Positions 43,836 through 51,717 of a DNA stretch of 64,000 nt are shown here, one piece after another. Origin of the DNA: Pseudomonas hygromyciniae (GTDB taxonomy: Bacteria; Pseudomonadota; Gammaproteobacteria; Pseudomonadales; Pseudomonadaceae). The DNA lies in NCBI RefSeq assembly GCF_016925675.1, contig NZ_CP070506.1, forward strand, positions 2,664,501 to 2,728,500, read 5' to 3'. How positions within the stretch are numbered: position 1 is the first letter of the stretch; each line of letters begins with the position of its first letter. The position numbers and the translations under genes were made by a program. A model generated the notes under the pieces. That model worked only from the letters and a program-made list of their open reading frames with translations, had not been told where the DNA came from and searched no databases.

Positions 43836-45476
43836 TTATATGGCAATGGCATAGGTAATGAAGTGGTGTTCGGGCACCGGGGCAGGCCGGTCGATCTGCG
43901 GGATGGCATCGAGCAGGGCGCGGGTGTACGCATGTTGGGGGTGGTCAAATACGTCGCGTACCGTGCCGCTTTCCACCACTTCGCCGTCCTTCATCACCAG
44001 CACCCGTTCGCTGACCTGGTTGATCACGCCCAGGTCGTGGGAGATGAACAGGCAGGCCAGTTTCAGGCGTGACTTGAGGTCGGCCAGCAGCGCGAGGACC
44101 TGCGCCTGCACCGACACATCCAGGGCCGACACCGGCTCGTCGCACACCAGCACCTGGGGGTTGGGCGCCAGCGCCCGGGCAATGGCGATACGTTGCCGCT
44201 GGCCGCCGGAAAGCTCCAGGGGGCGGCGCTCGAGCACGCTGGGATCCAGGCGCACCAACGCCAGCAGCTCCAGGGTGCGTGCCGGCCATTCCCGGCGTGG
44301 CAGGCCCGCCACTTGCAGCGCCTCGTTAAGCACCCGGGCCACGGTGTAGCGCGGGTCAAACGAGCTTTGCGGGTCCTGGAACACCACCTGGATGCGCTGG
44401 CGCAGTTGGCGGCGTTGTTGATCGTTGAGTGCGCTCCAAGGCCGCCCGTTGAGCCACACATCGCCGGCGTCCGGGCGTTCCAGCCCCAGCAGCATGCGGG
44501 TGAGGGTGGTCTTGCCACTGCCGGACTCGCCGACAATCCCCAGGGTTTCCCCGGCCCGCAGGCTGAAGCTGGCGTTGTGCACCGCGACATGGGGCTGGGC
44601 GTCGGGGCCGATAAAGGTTTTTTGCAGGTTGCGCGCCTCGATCAACGGCAGGTCGAAACGCTCGACACTGGCCACCTTCGGCGCCGCCCGGGTCGGTCGC
44701 TGGAAATGCACGGCGCGCCCGGCCCGCAGCAGCGATTGGGTGTAAGGGTGCTGCGGATCATGCAGGATCGCCTCCACCGGGCCCTGCTCGACAATCACCC
44801 CGTGATGCATCACCGCCACCCGGTCCGCCAGGCGCGACACCACCGCCAGGTCATGGCTGACCACCAGCATCGCCATGGCCTGGGAACGCAGGGATTCCAG
44901 CAGGGCCAGGACCTGTGCCTGTACCGTGGCGTCCAGCGCCGTGGTCGGCTCATCGGCAATCAACAGCCGTGGGCCTGCGGCAATCGCCGAGGCAATCAGG
45001 GCCCGCTGGCGCAGCCCGCCCGACAATTGATGGGGGTACTGCAAGGCGCGCAACTCCGGTTGCGGCACGCCGACCGCGCGCAACAGTTCGATGACCCGTG
45101 CCTGGCGCGCATCGCGATCCAGTTGCGTGTGCAAGCGCAACGGTTCGGCAATTTCCTTGCCCACCGGGCGCAGCGGGTCGAGGGAGCCGAGGGCGTCTTG
45201 CATCACAAAGCCGATCTGCGCACCGCGCAGGGTCTGCCAGGCACGGTCGTCCAACTGGCGCAGGTCGATGCCGGCAAACGCCAGGCGTTCGGCCTGTACC
45301 TTTGATCCGGCGCCGCTCAGGCCGCTGAGGGTGCGTGAGGTGACGGTTTTGCCCGAGCCAGACTCGCCCACCAGCGCCAGGCATTCGCCGGCGGCCAGGC
45401 TGAACGATATGCCGTTGATAATCGGTGTGTGGCCAAACTGCACCCGCAGGTCTTGCACATCCACTAACGTACTCAT
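43836..45476 (-). CDS. peptide/nickel-type ABC transporter, double ATPase
   Basis: 546 residues with two complete ATPase domains, DppD-like and DppF-like, as in GsiA. Domain 1 has Walker A ALVGESGSGKTVTSR and signature LSGGLRQRALIASAI. Domain 2 has Walker A GIVGESGSGKTTLTR and signature LSGGQRQRIAIARAL. Each is followed by a DEP(T/V)(T/S)ALD Walker B. It energises the two permeases of the unit. The start overlaps the stop of the upstream permease (ATGA). Confidence 0.95.
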   Translation of the reverse strand: MSTLVDVQDLRVQFGHTPIINGISFSLAAGECLALVGESGSGKTVTSRTLSGLSGAGSKVQAERLAFAGIDLRQLDDRAWQTLRGAQIGFVMQDALGSLDPLRPVGKEIAEPLRLHTQLDRDARQARVIELLRAVGVPQPELRALQYPHQLSGGLRQRALIASAIAAGPRLLIADEPTTALDATVQAQVLALLESLRSQAMAMLVVSHDLAVVSRLADRVAVMHHGVIVEQGPVEAILHDPQHPYTQSLLRAGRAVHFQRPTRAAPKVASVERFDLPLIEARNLQKTFIGPDAQPHVAVHNASFSLRAGETLGIVGESGSGKTTLTRMLLGLERPDAGDVWLNGRPWSALNDQQRRQLRQRIQVVFQDPQSSFDPRYTVARVLNEALQVAGLPRREWPARTLELLALVRLDPSVLERRPLELSGGQRQRIAIARALAPNPQVLVCDEPVSALDVSVQAQVLALLADLKSRLKLACLFISHDLGVINQVSERVLVMKDGEVVESGTVRDVFDHPQHAYTRALLDAIPQIDRPAPVPEHHFITYAIAI

Positions 45477-46324
45477 CGGGATTTACCCTCGCTACGCGCC
45501 AGCCAGTCTCGGCCAATGGCGGTGATCGACACCACGGTCAGGATGATTGCCACGCTCGGCCAGGCCACTAGCCACCAGGCATTGGCCAAGTAATTGCGGC
45601 CCATGGCGAGCATCGAACCCCATTCCGGCGCGGGCGGCGAGGCGCCAAAGCCTAAGAAACTCAAAGCCGCGCCGGTGATGATGTTGTGGCCGATGCCAAT
45701 GGTGGCGAGGATCAGGATCGGCTTGATTGCATTGGGCAGTACATGCCGCAACACCACGGCGGCACGATGCCGGCCGAGGGTGGTGGCGGCTTCGACGTAG
45801 GGCGCATCGCGCACCACCAGGGTCTGCGCACGCACCATCCGCGCAAAACGCGGGATGCTCGCCACGCCCACCGCGATCAGCGTGATCCACAGGCCCTGGC
45901 CCCAGAATGTGATGATCACCAGGGCCAACAGCAGGTCGGGAAACGCCAGCAATACATCGATCAAGCGCATGATCGCGCCATCCAGCAGGCGCGGGCCGAG
46001 TCCCGCCGCCAAACCGAGGATGATCCCGGCGCCGAGGCCAATGGCCGTGGACACCAGGCCCATCAACAGTGAAGGGCGTACTCCGTGGATCAAGCGGGCG
46101 AGTACATCGCGACCGTTTTCATCGGTGCCCAGCCAGTGGCTGCTGCTGGGTGGCAGGTAGGCGTTGCGGGCAGCGGCGGCCAGTGGGTCGGTGCCGGTCA
46201 GCCAATGGGGCACGAGCGCCGCGATCAACAAGCCGATCACAAACAGCCAGGCCAGTGACAAACCGGGGCGAAAAGCGCTCGGCAACGCTAGGGTCAAGCG
46301 CCAGGGCAGGGTAGAGGTGCTCAT
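45473..46324 (-). CDS. ABC transporter permease, DppC-like
   Basis: 283 residues with about six membrane segments. A short N-terminal linker precedes a long periplasmic loop (SSHWLGTDENGRDVLARLIHG), the DppC hallmark. The cytoplasmic EAA loop is YVEAATTLGRHRAAVVLRHVLPNAI. It overlaps both neighbours by ATGA. It pairs with the DppB-like permease three genes upstream, and separation of the two permease genes by monooxygenases is unusual. Confidence 0.94.
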   Translation of the reverse strand: MSTSTLPWRLTLALPSAFRPGLSLAWLFVIGLLIAALVPHWLTGTDPLAAAARNAYLPPSSSHWLGTDENGRDVLARLIHGVRPSLLMGLVSTAIGLGAGIILGLAAGLGPRLLDGAIMRLIDVLLAFPDLLLALVIITFWGQGLWITLIAVGVASIPRFARMVRAQTLVVRDAPYVEAATTLGRHRAAVVLRHVLPNAIKPILILATIGIGHNIITGAALSFLGFGASPPAPEWGSMLAMGRNYLANAWWLVAWPSVAIILTVVSITAIGRDWLARSEGKSR

Positions 46325-47649
46325 GCCAGGCTCCTCGCATACTGACTCTGCGGGTACGGCAACCCCAAGTGCTCACGCAACGTACTGGCGCTGTACTCAT
46401 GGCGGAACACCCCGCGCTTGCGCAGCAGCGGCACTACCTCATCGACAAACACCTCGCCCCCCGAGGGAAACATGTCCGGCATGATGTTGAAGCCATCGGC
46501 CGCGCCCGCGAGAAACCAATGTTCGAGGGTGTCGGCCACCTGTTCCGGGGTGCCCACCAGCAGCCGATGGCCGACCAGAATGCGCCGGGACAGCTCGCGC
46601 ACCGTCAGGCCTTCGCGGCGGGCCAGGTTGAGCTGGGCTTCGAGAAACCCTTGGGAGCCTTTTTCATAGGTGCCGACCTCACCGATCCGCGCCCATGGCA
46701 GCGGCGCATCCAGTTCCAGCTCTTGAGCCGGGATGCCGATCCGTGCGGCCACTTGCTGAATCAGGCCATGTTCGCCGTGGTAGGCATTGAGTTGATCAAA
46801 GCGCGCATGGGCTTCGGCCTCGCTGCTGCCGATCACCGTGGACAGGCCCGGCATGATTTTCAGGTGCTCGGGGTTACGTCCCCATTGCTCAGCGCGCTGC
46901 TTCATGTCGCGGTAGAAGTGCAGGCCATCTTCCAGGCTGGTCTGGGTGGTGAAAATTGCATCGGCATAGCGCGAGCCCAGGGCCTTGCCGCCTTCCGACG
47001 AGCCTGCCTGCACCAGCACCGGACGGCCCTGGGGTGAGCGGGGCAGGTTCAGCGGGCCCTTGATGGAGAAGTGCTGGCCGACAAAGTCCTGGGTGTGGAT
47101 CTTGCCGGGGTGCGCATAGCGCCCGGTACCGGCATCGCCGATGATCGCGTCGTCCTCCCAGCTGTCCCAGAGCTTGCACGCGATGTCGATAAATTCCTCG
47201 GCGCGACCATAGCGCTGCGCGTGCTGCAGCTGGTTGGCCAGGCCGAAATTCTGCGCGGCGGCGTCAGTGGCGTTGGTCACCACATTCCAGGCCGCGCGGC
47301 CCCCGCTGATATGGTCCAGGGAAGCAAAGCGGCGGGCCAGGTTGTAGGGATCGTTATAGGTGCTGGAGGCGGTGGCGATCACGCCGATATGCTGCGTGGC
47401 CAGGGCCACGGCGGTCAGCAGGATGGTCGGTTCCAGGCGGCCCACCGGTTGCGTGGCCACGTCGCCCACCAGCGCCGGGCCGTCGGCCAGGAAGATCGCA
47501 TCCAGGCAGCCACGCTCGCAAATACGCGCGATATTGCGGTAGTACTCCACATCCAGGTAGGCATCGGCCGGCACTTCGCCGACGCGCCAGGCCGCCGCGT
47601 GCGCGCCGAAACCGAGGATGTTCATGCCAATGCTCATGTGCTTTTTCAT
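46321..47649 (-). CDS. LLM-class flavin monooxygenase, DszA/NtaA/SnaA family
   Basis: The 442-residue enzyme has the luciferase-like TIM-barrel of the NtaA/SnaA/DszA group: MNILGFGAHAAAWR at the start, FLADGPALVGD, IGVIATASSTYNDPYNLARRFASLDHISGGRAAWNVVT, and RPVLVQAGSSEGG. Such enzymes use FMNH2 supplied by a separate reductase to break C-S or C-N bonds (dibenzothiophene sulfone, nitrilotriacetate). No flavin reductase is in the unit. AGGAAC precedes the ATG. It overlaps the downstream permease by ATGA and follows the DszC-like gene by 14 bases. Confidence 0.93.
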   Translation of the reverse strand: MKKHMSIGMNILGFGAHAAAWRVGEVPADAYLDVEYYRNIARICERGCLDAIFLADGPALVGDVATQPVGRLEPTILLTAVALATQHIGVIATASSTYNDPYNLARRFASLDHISGGRAAWNVVTNATDAAAQNFGLANQLQHAQRYGRAEEFIDIACKLWDSWEDDAIIGDAGTGRYAHPGKIHTQDFVGQHFSIKGPLNLPRSPQGRPVLVQAGSSEGGKALGSRYADAIFTTQTSLEDGLHFYRDMKQRAEQWGRNPEHLKIMPGLSTVIGSSEAEAHARFDQLNAYHGEHGLIQQVAARIGIPAQELELDAPLPWARIGEVGTYEKGSQGFLEAQLNLARREGLTVRELSRRILVGHRLLVGTPEQVADTLEHWFLAGAADGFNIMPDMFPSGGEVFVDEVVPLLRKRGVFRHEYSASTLREHLGLPYPQSQYARSLA

Positions 47650-47663
47650 GCAAGTTCCTGGGG

Positions 47664-48905
47664 TTAGACGGCGCTGGCTTCATCGCGCGCGCTGGCATGC
47701 TCGGGGTGGTCGGCCACGGCCTGTTCCTGGGCGGCGCGCCAGGCGGCAGCGGGGCTGACGTCGTTGAGGTAGAAATCGCCCAGGGCCCGTTCGCGGTAGA
47801 TCGCCGGGTTGTGCGAGGCCAGGGTGCGGGCATTGCGCCAATGCCGGTCGAGGCGCCGCACTTGGCTGGTGGCCGAGGCGCCGCCGACTTCGAACAGCAG
47901 GCTGGTGGCTTCCAGCACCAGCGGCAGGATCACTTGTTGTGCCTGGTAGGTGCGCACATCGGCGTCGACGTAGTGCGCTTCGCTGATGGAACCGTCGAGC
48001 ACGGCCTCATGGGTGGTTTGCAGCACCTGCGCGGTAGCCTGTACCAGGCTGTCGGCGGCATAGGACAGGCTCGACAGCTTGCCGATCACCCGTTGCACCA
48101 GCGGGTCCAGGCGCGGGCTGGATTGCCCGGGAATGCCAAAGGCGCGGGTGCGGCCCTGGACAAACTCCACGGCATCACGCAACGCGGCCCGAGCGATCCC
48201 GGCCAGGGTCGCCAGGTGGAACAACTGGTAGAACGCCGAGATATACGACTCGGCGCGCAACTCGCCGGGCTTGAAGCGCCGCAATACCTGATGCTCGGGC
48301 ACCACCACTTGCTCGAAGCGCGTGGTGCCGCTGCCGCTCAGGCGCTGGCCAAAACCGTCCCAGTCATCCACGCGGGTCACGCCGGGCGCATCGGTGGGCA
48401 CCACCACGCTGATAAAGTCGGCACCGTCGGCGGCGGCCACGGCGATCCAGTCGGCATACAGGGTGCCGGTGCAGTAATACTTCTGGCCGTCCAGTTGCCA
48501 GCCTTGCGCGGTGGGTTTGAGCGTCACCGAGTTGGTGGTGGTGTCACTGCGCTCGGCCATGGCTGCGCCCCACAACTGCCCGGCGACGACCTTGGGAAAC
48601 CAGTACGCCTGGGAATCGCGGTCCTGGCTCACCAGCCGGCCTTCGACGAAGCCGAAATGCGCGCGCACGATCTGCGGCAGGTTCGAGTCGGCGCTGCCCA
48701 ACTCGGTCAACAAGGCGAACAACTCGGGCAGGCTGGCGCCCAGACCGCCCTGGCTACGGGGTACGCGCAAGGCACCGAAGCCGGCGTCTTTCAACCAGCC
48801 GACGGCGTCGAAGGCCAGGGTACGCTCCTGCTCACGTTGCACCGCGCCCTGGGCAATGCGCTGGAAAACCGGGGCGAAGCGTTCGTGCAGTTGGGTGTCG
48901 CTCAT
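47664..48905 (-). CDS. DszC/SfnB-like acyl-CoA-dehydrogenase-fold monooxygenase (first copy)
   Basis: The start at ATG 48905 with AAGGAAC upstream gives 413 residues. The segments AHFGFVEGRL, WGAAMAERSDTTTNSVTL, YYCTGTLYADWIAVAA and C-terminal RRLDRHWRNARTLASHNPAIYRE show the DszC/SfnB group. It probably performs S- or N-oxygenation with FMNH2. It is paralogous to the gene at 42655-43827, and the two may act in sequence or as a heteromer. It is 163 bases behind the DppB-like permease, with a REPIN in the gap. Confidence 0.87.
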   Translation of the reverse strand: MSDTQLHERFAPVFQRIAQGAVQREQERTLAFDAVGWLKDAGFGALRVPRSQGGLGASLPELFALLTELGSADSNLPQIVRAHFGFVEGRLVSQDRDSQAYWFPKVVAGQLWGAAMAERSDTTTNSVTLKPTAQGWQLDGQKYYCTGTLYADWIAVAAADGADFISVVVPTDAPGVTRVDDWDGFGQRLSGSGTTRFEQVVVPEHQVLRRFKPGELRAESYISAFYQLFHLATLAGIARAALRDAVEFVQGRTRAFGIPGQSSPRLDPLVQRVIGKLSSLSYAADSLVQATAQVLQTTHEAVLDGSISEAHYVDADVRTYQAQQVILPLVLEATSLLFEVGGASATSQVRRLDRHWRNARTLASHNPAIYRERALGDFYLNDVSPAAAWRAAQEQAVADHPEHASARDEASAV

Positions 48906-48953
48906 ATTCTGTTCCTTACTTGAATACAGTATTTGAAGCTGTCGGTGATCCAC

Positions 48954-49042
48954 TGTGGGAGCGGGCTTGCTCGCGAAGGGGGCGTATCAGTCAAATATTT
49001 ATCAACTGACCCTCCGCCTTCGCGAGCAAGCCCGCTCCCACA
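48954..49042. repeat. REPIN, GTGGGAGCGGGCTTGCTCGCGAA family, inside the operon
   Basis: TGTGGGAGCGGGCTTGCTCG and its exact inverted copy flank a 40-base spacer. It sits between the permease and the first DszC-like gene of an otherwise tight operon and could attenuate or stabilise parts of the message. Confidence 0.95.
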
Positions 49043-49068
49043 CAAGCTAGCCCCCCACAAGCCGGTGT

Positions 49069-49992
49069 TCATCGCGGTTTAACCCGTGGGTCAATCAACC
49101 CGTTGAGCACATCCACCAACAGGTTCACCACCACATAAACCAGCGCCGCCAACAACGTGATTCCCAGCACCACCGGCGCATCCTTGGCCACGGCGGCATC
49201 GAGCATCATTCGCCCGATCCCCTGGCGGGCGAACAGCATTTCGGTGACCACCGCTCCCCCCAGCAGGCTGGCGAAGATGAACCCGGACAGGGTCACCAGC
49301 GGCACCAGGGCGTGGCGCAGTGCATGGCGCAGGCGCACGGCGGTCTGCGACAGGCCGCGGGCACGGGCCATGGCGATAAAGGGTTGTTCGAGGATGTCTT
49401 CCAGTTCCTGGCGCAGCACCTGGCTGAGCATCCCGGCAATCGGTAGCGCCAGGGCGATGGTCGGCAGGATCAGGGTTTGCCAGCCGTTGGAGCCTGCCGG
49501 CGGCAACACCGGCCACTGGAACGAAAACACCAGCAACAGCAAAATCCCCAGCACGAACGACGGCGATGACGACAGCACCAACTCGCTGGCCGACGCCACG
49601 CGGCGCACCCAGGGGTTGCGCTTGGCGGTGAGCACCGCGCTGGCCAGCGCCAGGCCAATGGCCAACAGCGCCGCGCTCAGGGCCAGTTGCAGCGTGGCGC
49701 CGATCTGCTTGCCGATGGCCTCGGTGACGGGAATGCGCAGGCGGTACGACTCGCCAAAATCACCCTGGGCGACCCGCCCCACGTAGCGCCCGTATTGCAC
49801 CCACAATGGTTGGTCAAAGCCGTACTCCTCGCGGACCTGGGCCAATTGCTGAGGTGTCGGAATGGCATCCGGCCCGCCGAGAATTGCCAGCACCGGGTCG
49901 CCGGCACTGAAATGAATGGCGACGAAGGTCAGGGTGGCCGCGCCCCACAGCACGCCCACGCTGGCCAGTAGTCGAGCGGCAAGCCGTTTCAT
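49069..49992 (-). CDS. ABC transporter permease, DppB-like
   Basis: 307 residues from ATG 49992 (AGGAGG upstream). An N-terminal helix (LLASVGVLWGAATLTFVAIHF), the DppB loop GDPVLAILGGPDAIPT and YGFDQPLWVQYGRYVGRVAQGDFGESY, five further helices and the EAA loop MARARGLSQTAVRLRHALRHALVPL are seen. Its start overlaps the stop of the substrate-binding gene (ATGA). It forms the heterodimeric channel with the DppC-like subunit. Confidence 0.95.
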   Translation of the reverse strand: MKRLAARLLASVGVLWGAATLTFVAIHFSAGDPVLAILGGPDAIPTPQQLAQVREEYGFDQPLWVQYGRYVGRVAQGDFGESYRLRIPVTEAIGKQIGATLQLALSAALLAIGLALASAVLTAKRNPWVRRVASASELVLSSSPSFVLGILLLLVFSFQWPVLPPAGSNGWQTLILPTIALALPIAGMLSQVLRQELEDILEQPFIAMARARGLSQTAVRLRHALRHALVPLVTLSGFIFASLLGGAVVTEMLFARQGIGRMMLDAAVAKDAPVVLGITLLAALVYVVVNLLVDVLNGLIDPRVKPR

Positions 49993-51701
49993 GGTGCCTC
50001 CTGGTCCAGCCACACGCTGGTAAAGAATGGGGTGTTGTGCACGGTGTCGAAGATCAGCCCCTTGACCGCCCTGCGATAGGCAATCAGCACCTGGCTTTCG
50101 AAGTCCGGCACCGCCGGCACCACTTCGGTCAGGCGTTGTTGCGCGGCGCTGTACAGGGCCTGCAGTTCTCGCGGGTCATGGGAACGGCGGGCGGCGCTGA
50201 GCAGTTGATCCAGGCGCGGGTCGCTGAGGTTGCTGAGGTTGTTGCCGCTTTTGGTGGGCGAGGCGCGCGAGTCGCTGTGGTACAGGATGTACAGGCCGTC
50301 GGGCGTGTTGGTGTGCCAATAGCCGCCGCCGATAGCGTCGTAATTGCCGGCTGTGCGGCGGTCGGTCAGTTGGGCCAGGGGCATCATTTGAATGGTCAGT
50401 TGCATGCCGACTTTCTTCACGTCCGCCTGCACGGCAACCGCGACGTTGCTGGGGAATGACGGGCTCTCGAAGCCCAGCAGTTGCGCCGACAGGCGCCGGC
50501 CATTCTTGACCCGATAGCCCTGGGCATCGCGCTCGGTCCAGCCGGCTTCGTCCAGTTGCCGGTTGGCGGCGTCGACGTCGTATTTCAATACATCGCGGTA
50601 GGCCGGATCGTAGAACGGCGTGTTCACCGCCAGGTAATCGCTCTTGGGCAGGAACTCACCGAACCCGGCGATCCAGGCCAGGCCGTCACGGTCGATGGCC
50701 TGGGCGACGGCTTTGCGCACCCGAACATCGTCGAACGGCAAGCGCAGGGTGTTGAACGTGAGGCTGCGGTAAGGGCTGGCCATGCGAATCCGGTTGCGTA
50801 CCACCAGGTTCTGCGAGGCGCGCATCGCCGCCGTATTCTGCGCTGGGGCATCCAGGGTGAAGTCCGAACGCTTGGACTGCAGGGTGCTGTAGCGGGTCAT
50901 GGCCTCGGGGACGATGCTCAGCTCGATACGGTCCAGGTAAGCCGGGCCGATGTGCCGGGTAACCGGTGGTGCCCAGTGGTAGTCGGCGCGCCTGGTAAAG
51001 GTCGCCCCTTGTTCGCGGGTATAACTTTGCAGCACGAACGGCCCGGAACCGATGGGGTGCTCGGCGATACTTTTGGGCGCTTCACGGATCTGTTTGGGCG
51101 AGACCATGCTCAGCCAGGACTGGGCCAACACATACAGGAACGGCGAGTAGGGTTCGCGCAGGCGGGCCTCGAAGGTGTAGTCGTCAATGATCCGCCCATC
51201 GATATAGGGCGCGATGTACGCAGCCGCCAGCGGTGATTTGGTGGCCGGGTCGCGCATATGCTCCAGGTTGACCCGCAACGCCTCGGCATTGAATTTTTCG
51301 CCATCGCTGAAGGTCACGTCGTCACGCAGGTGGAAGGTGTAGGTCTTGCCGTCTTCGGAAACGTCCCAGGACTTGGCCAGCCAGGGTGAAATTTTGCCGT
51401 TCTCATCCTGGTACAGCAGGCAGTCGTAGACGATGCGCGCCAGCCATTGCACGTTGCCGTGGTAGCTGGAATGCACATCGAAGGTGCCGGTATCCAACGC
51501 CGCCGACACGCGCAAGGTACCGCCCGGCGTGCCCTGGCGGGTTTCGTGGTAGTCGCTGGGGTCATAGCTGAGCAGGCCCTGGGCATCCAGGTGCCCGTCC
51601 ACTCGTTGCACTGAACTGGGCGGTGGGGCGTCCGGCGAGCAGGCGCTCACCAGCAGCAACCCCAGGAGCAGGCCGAACCTGCTCCAGTGATTGATCGACA
51701 T
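49989..51701 (-). CDS. ABC transporter substrate-binding lipoprotein, SBP family 5
   Basis: 570 residues from ATG 51701 (GGGAG upstream); the 26-codon extension is not supported. A lipoprotein signal ends in LLLVSACSP (Cys near residue 21). The family-5 (DppA/OppA/NikA) pattern is clear: TPGGTLRVSAALDTGTFDVH, GKISPWLAKSWDVSEDGKTYTFHLRDDVTFSDGE, and VRKAVAQAIDRDGLAWI. In the periplasm it should bind the compound brought in by the TonB-dependent receptor encoded 16 bases upstream. The ligand is unknown; the family binds peptides, opines, metals, glutathione and sugars. Confidence 0.94.
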   Translation of the reverse strand: MSINHWSRFGLLLGLLLVSACSPDAPPPSSVQRVDGHLDAQGLLSYDPSDYHETRQGTPGGTLRVSAALDTGTFDVHSSYHGNVQWLARIVYDCLLYQDENGKISPWLAKSWDVSEDGKTYTFHLRDDVTFSDGEKFNAEALRVNLEHMRDPATKSPLAAAYIAPYIDGRIIDDYTFEARLREPYSPFLYVLAQSWLSMVSPKQIREAPKSIAEHPIGSGPFVLQSYTREQGATFTRRADYHWAPPVTRHIGPAYLDRIELSIVPEAMTRYSTLQSKRSDFTLDAPAQNTAAMRASQNLVVRNRIRMASPYRSLTFNTLRLPFDDVRVRKAVAQAIDRDGLAWIAGFGEFLPKSDYLAVNTPFYDPAYRDVLKYDVDAANRQLDEAGWTERDAQGYRVKNGRRLSAQLLGFESPSFPSNVAVAVQADVKKVGMQLTIQMMPLAQLTDRRTAGNYDAIGGGYWHTNTPDGLYILYHSDSRASPTKSGNNLSNLSDPRLDQLLSAARRSHDPRELQALYSAAQQRLTEVVPAVPDFESQVLIAYRRAVKGLIFDTVHNTPFFTSVWLDQEAP

Positions 51702-51717
51702 CGTGAAGGCTCCCACC

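Noticed and set aside
47697..48923. 408-codon plus-strand frame opposite the first DszC-like gene
   Set aside because: Antisense shadow with low-complexity Gly/His/Gln composition and no RBS.
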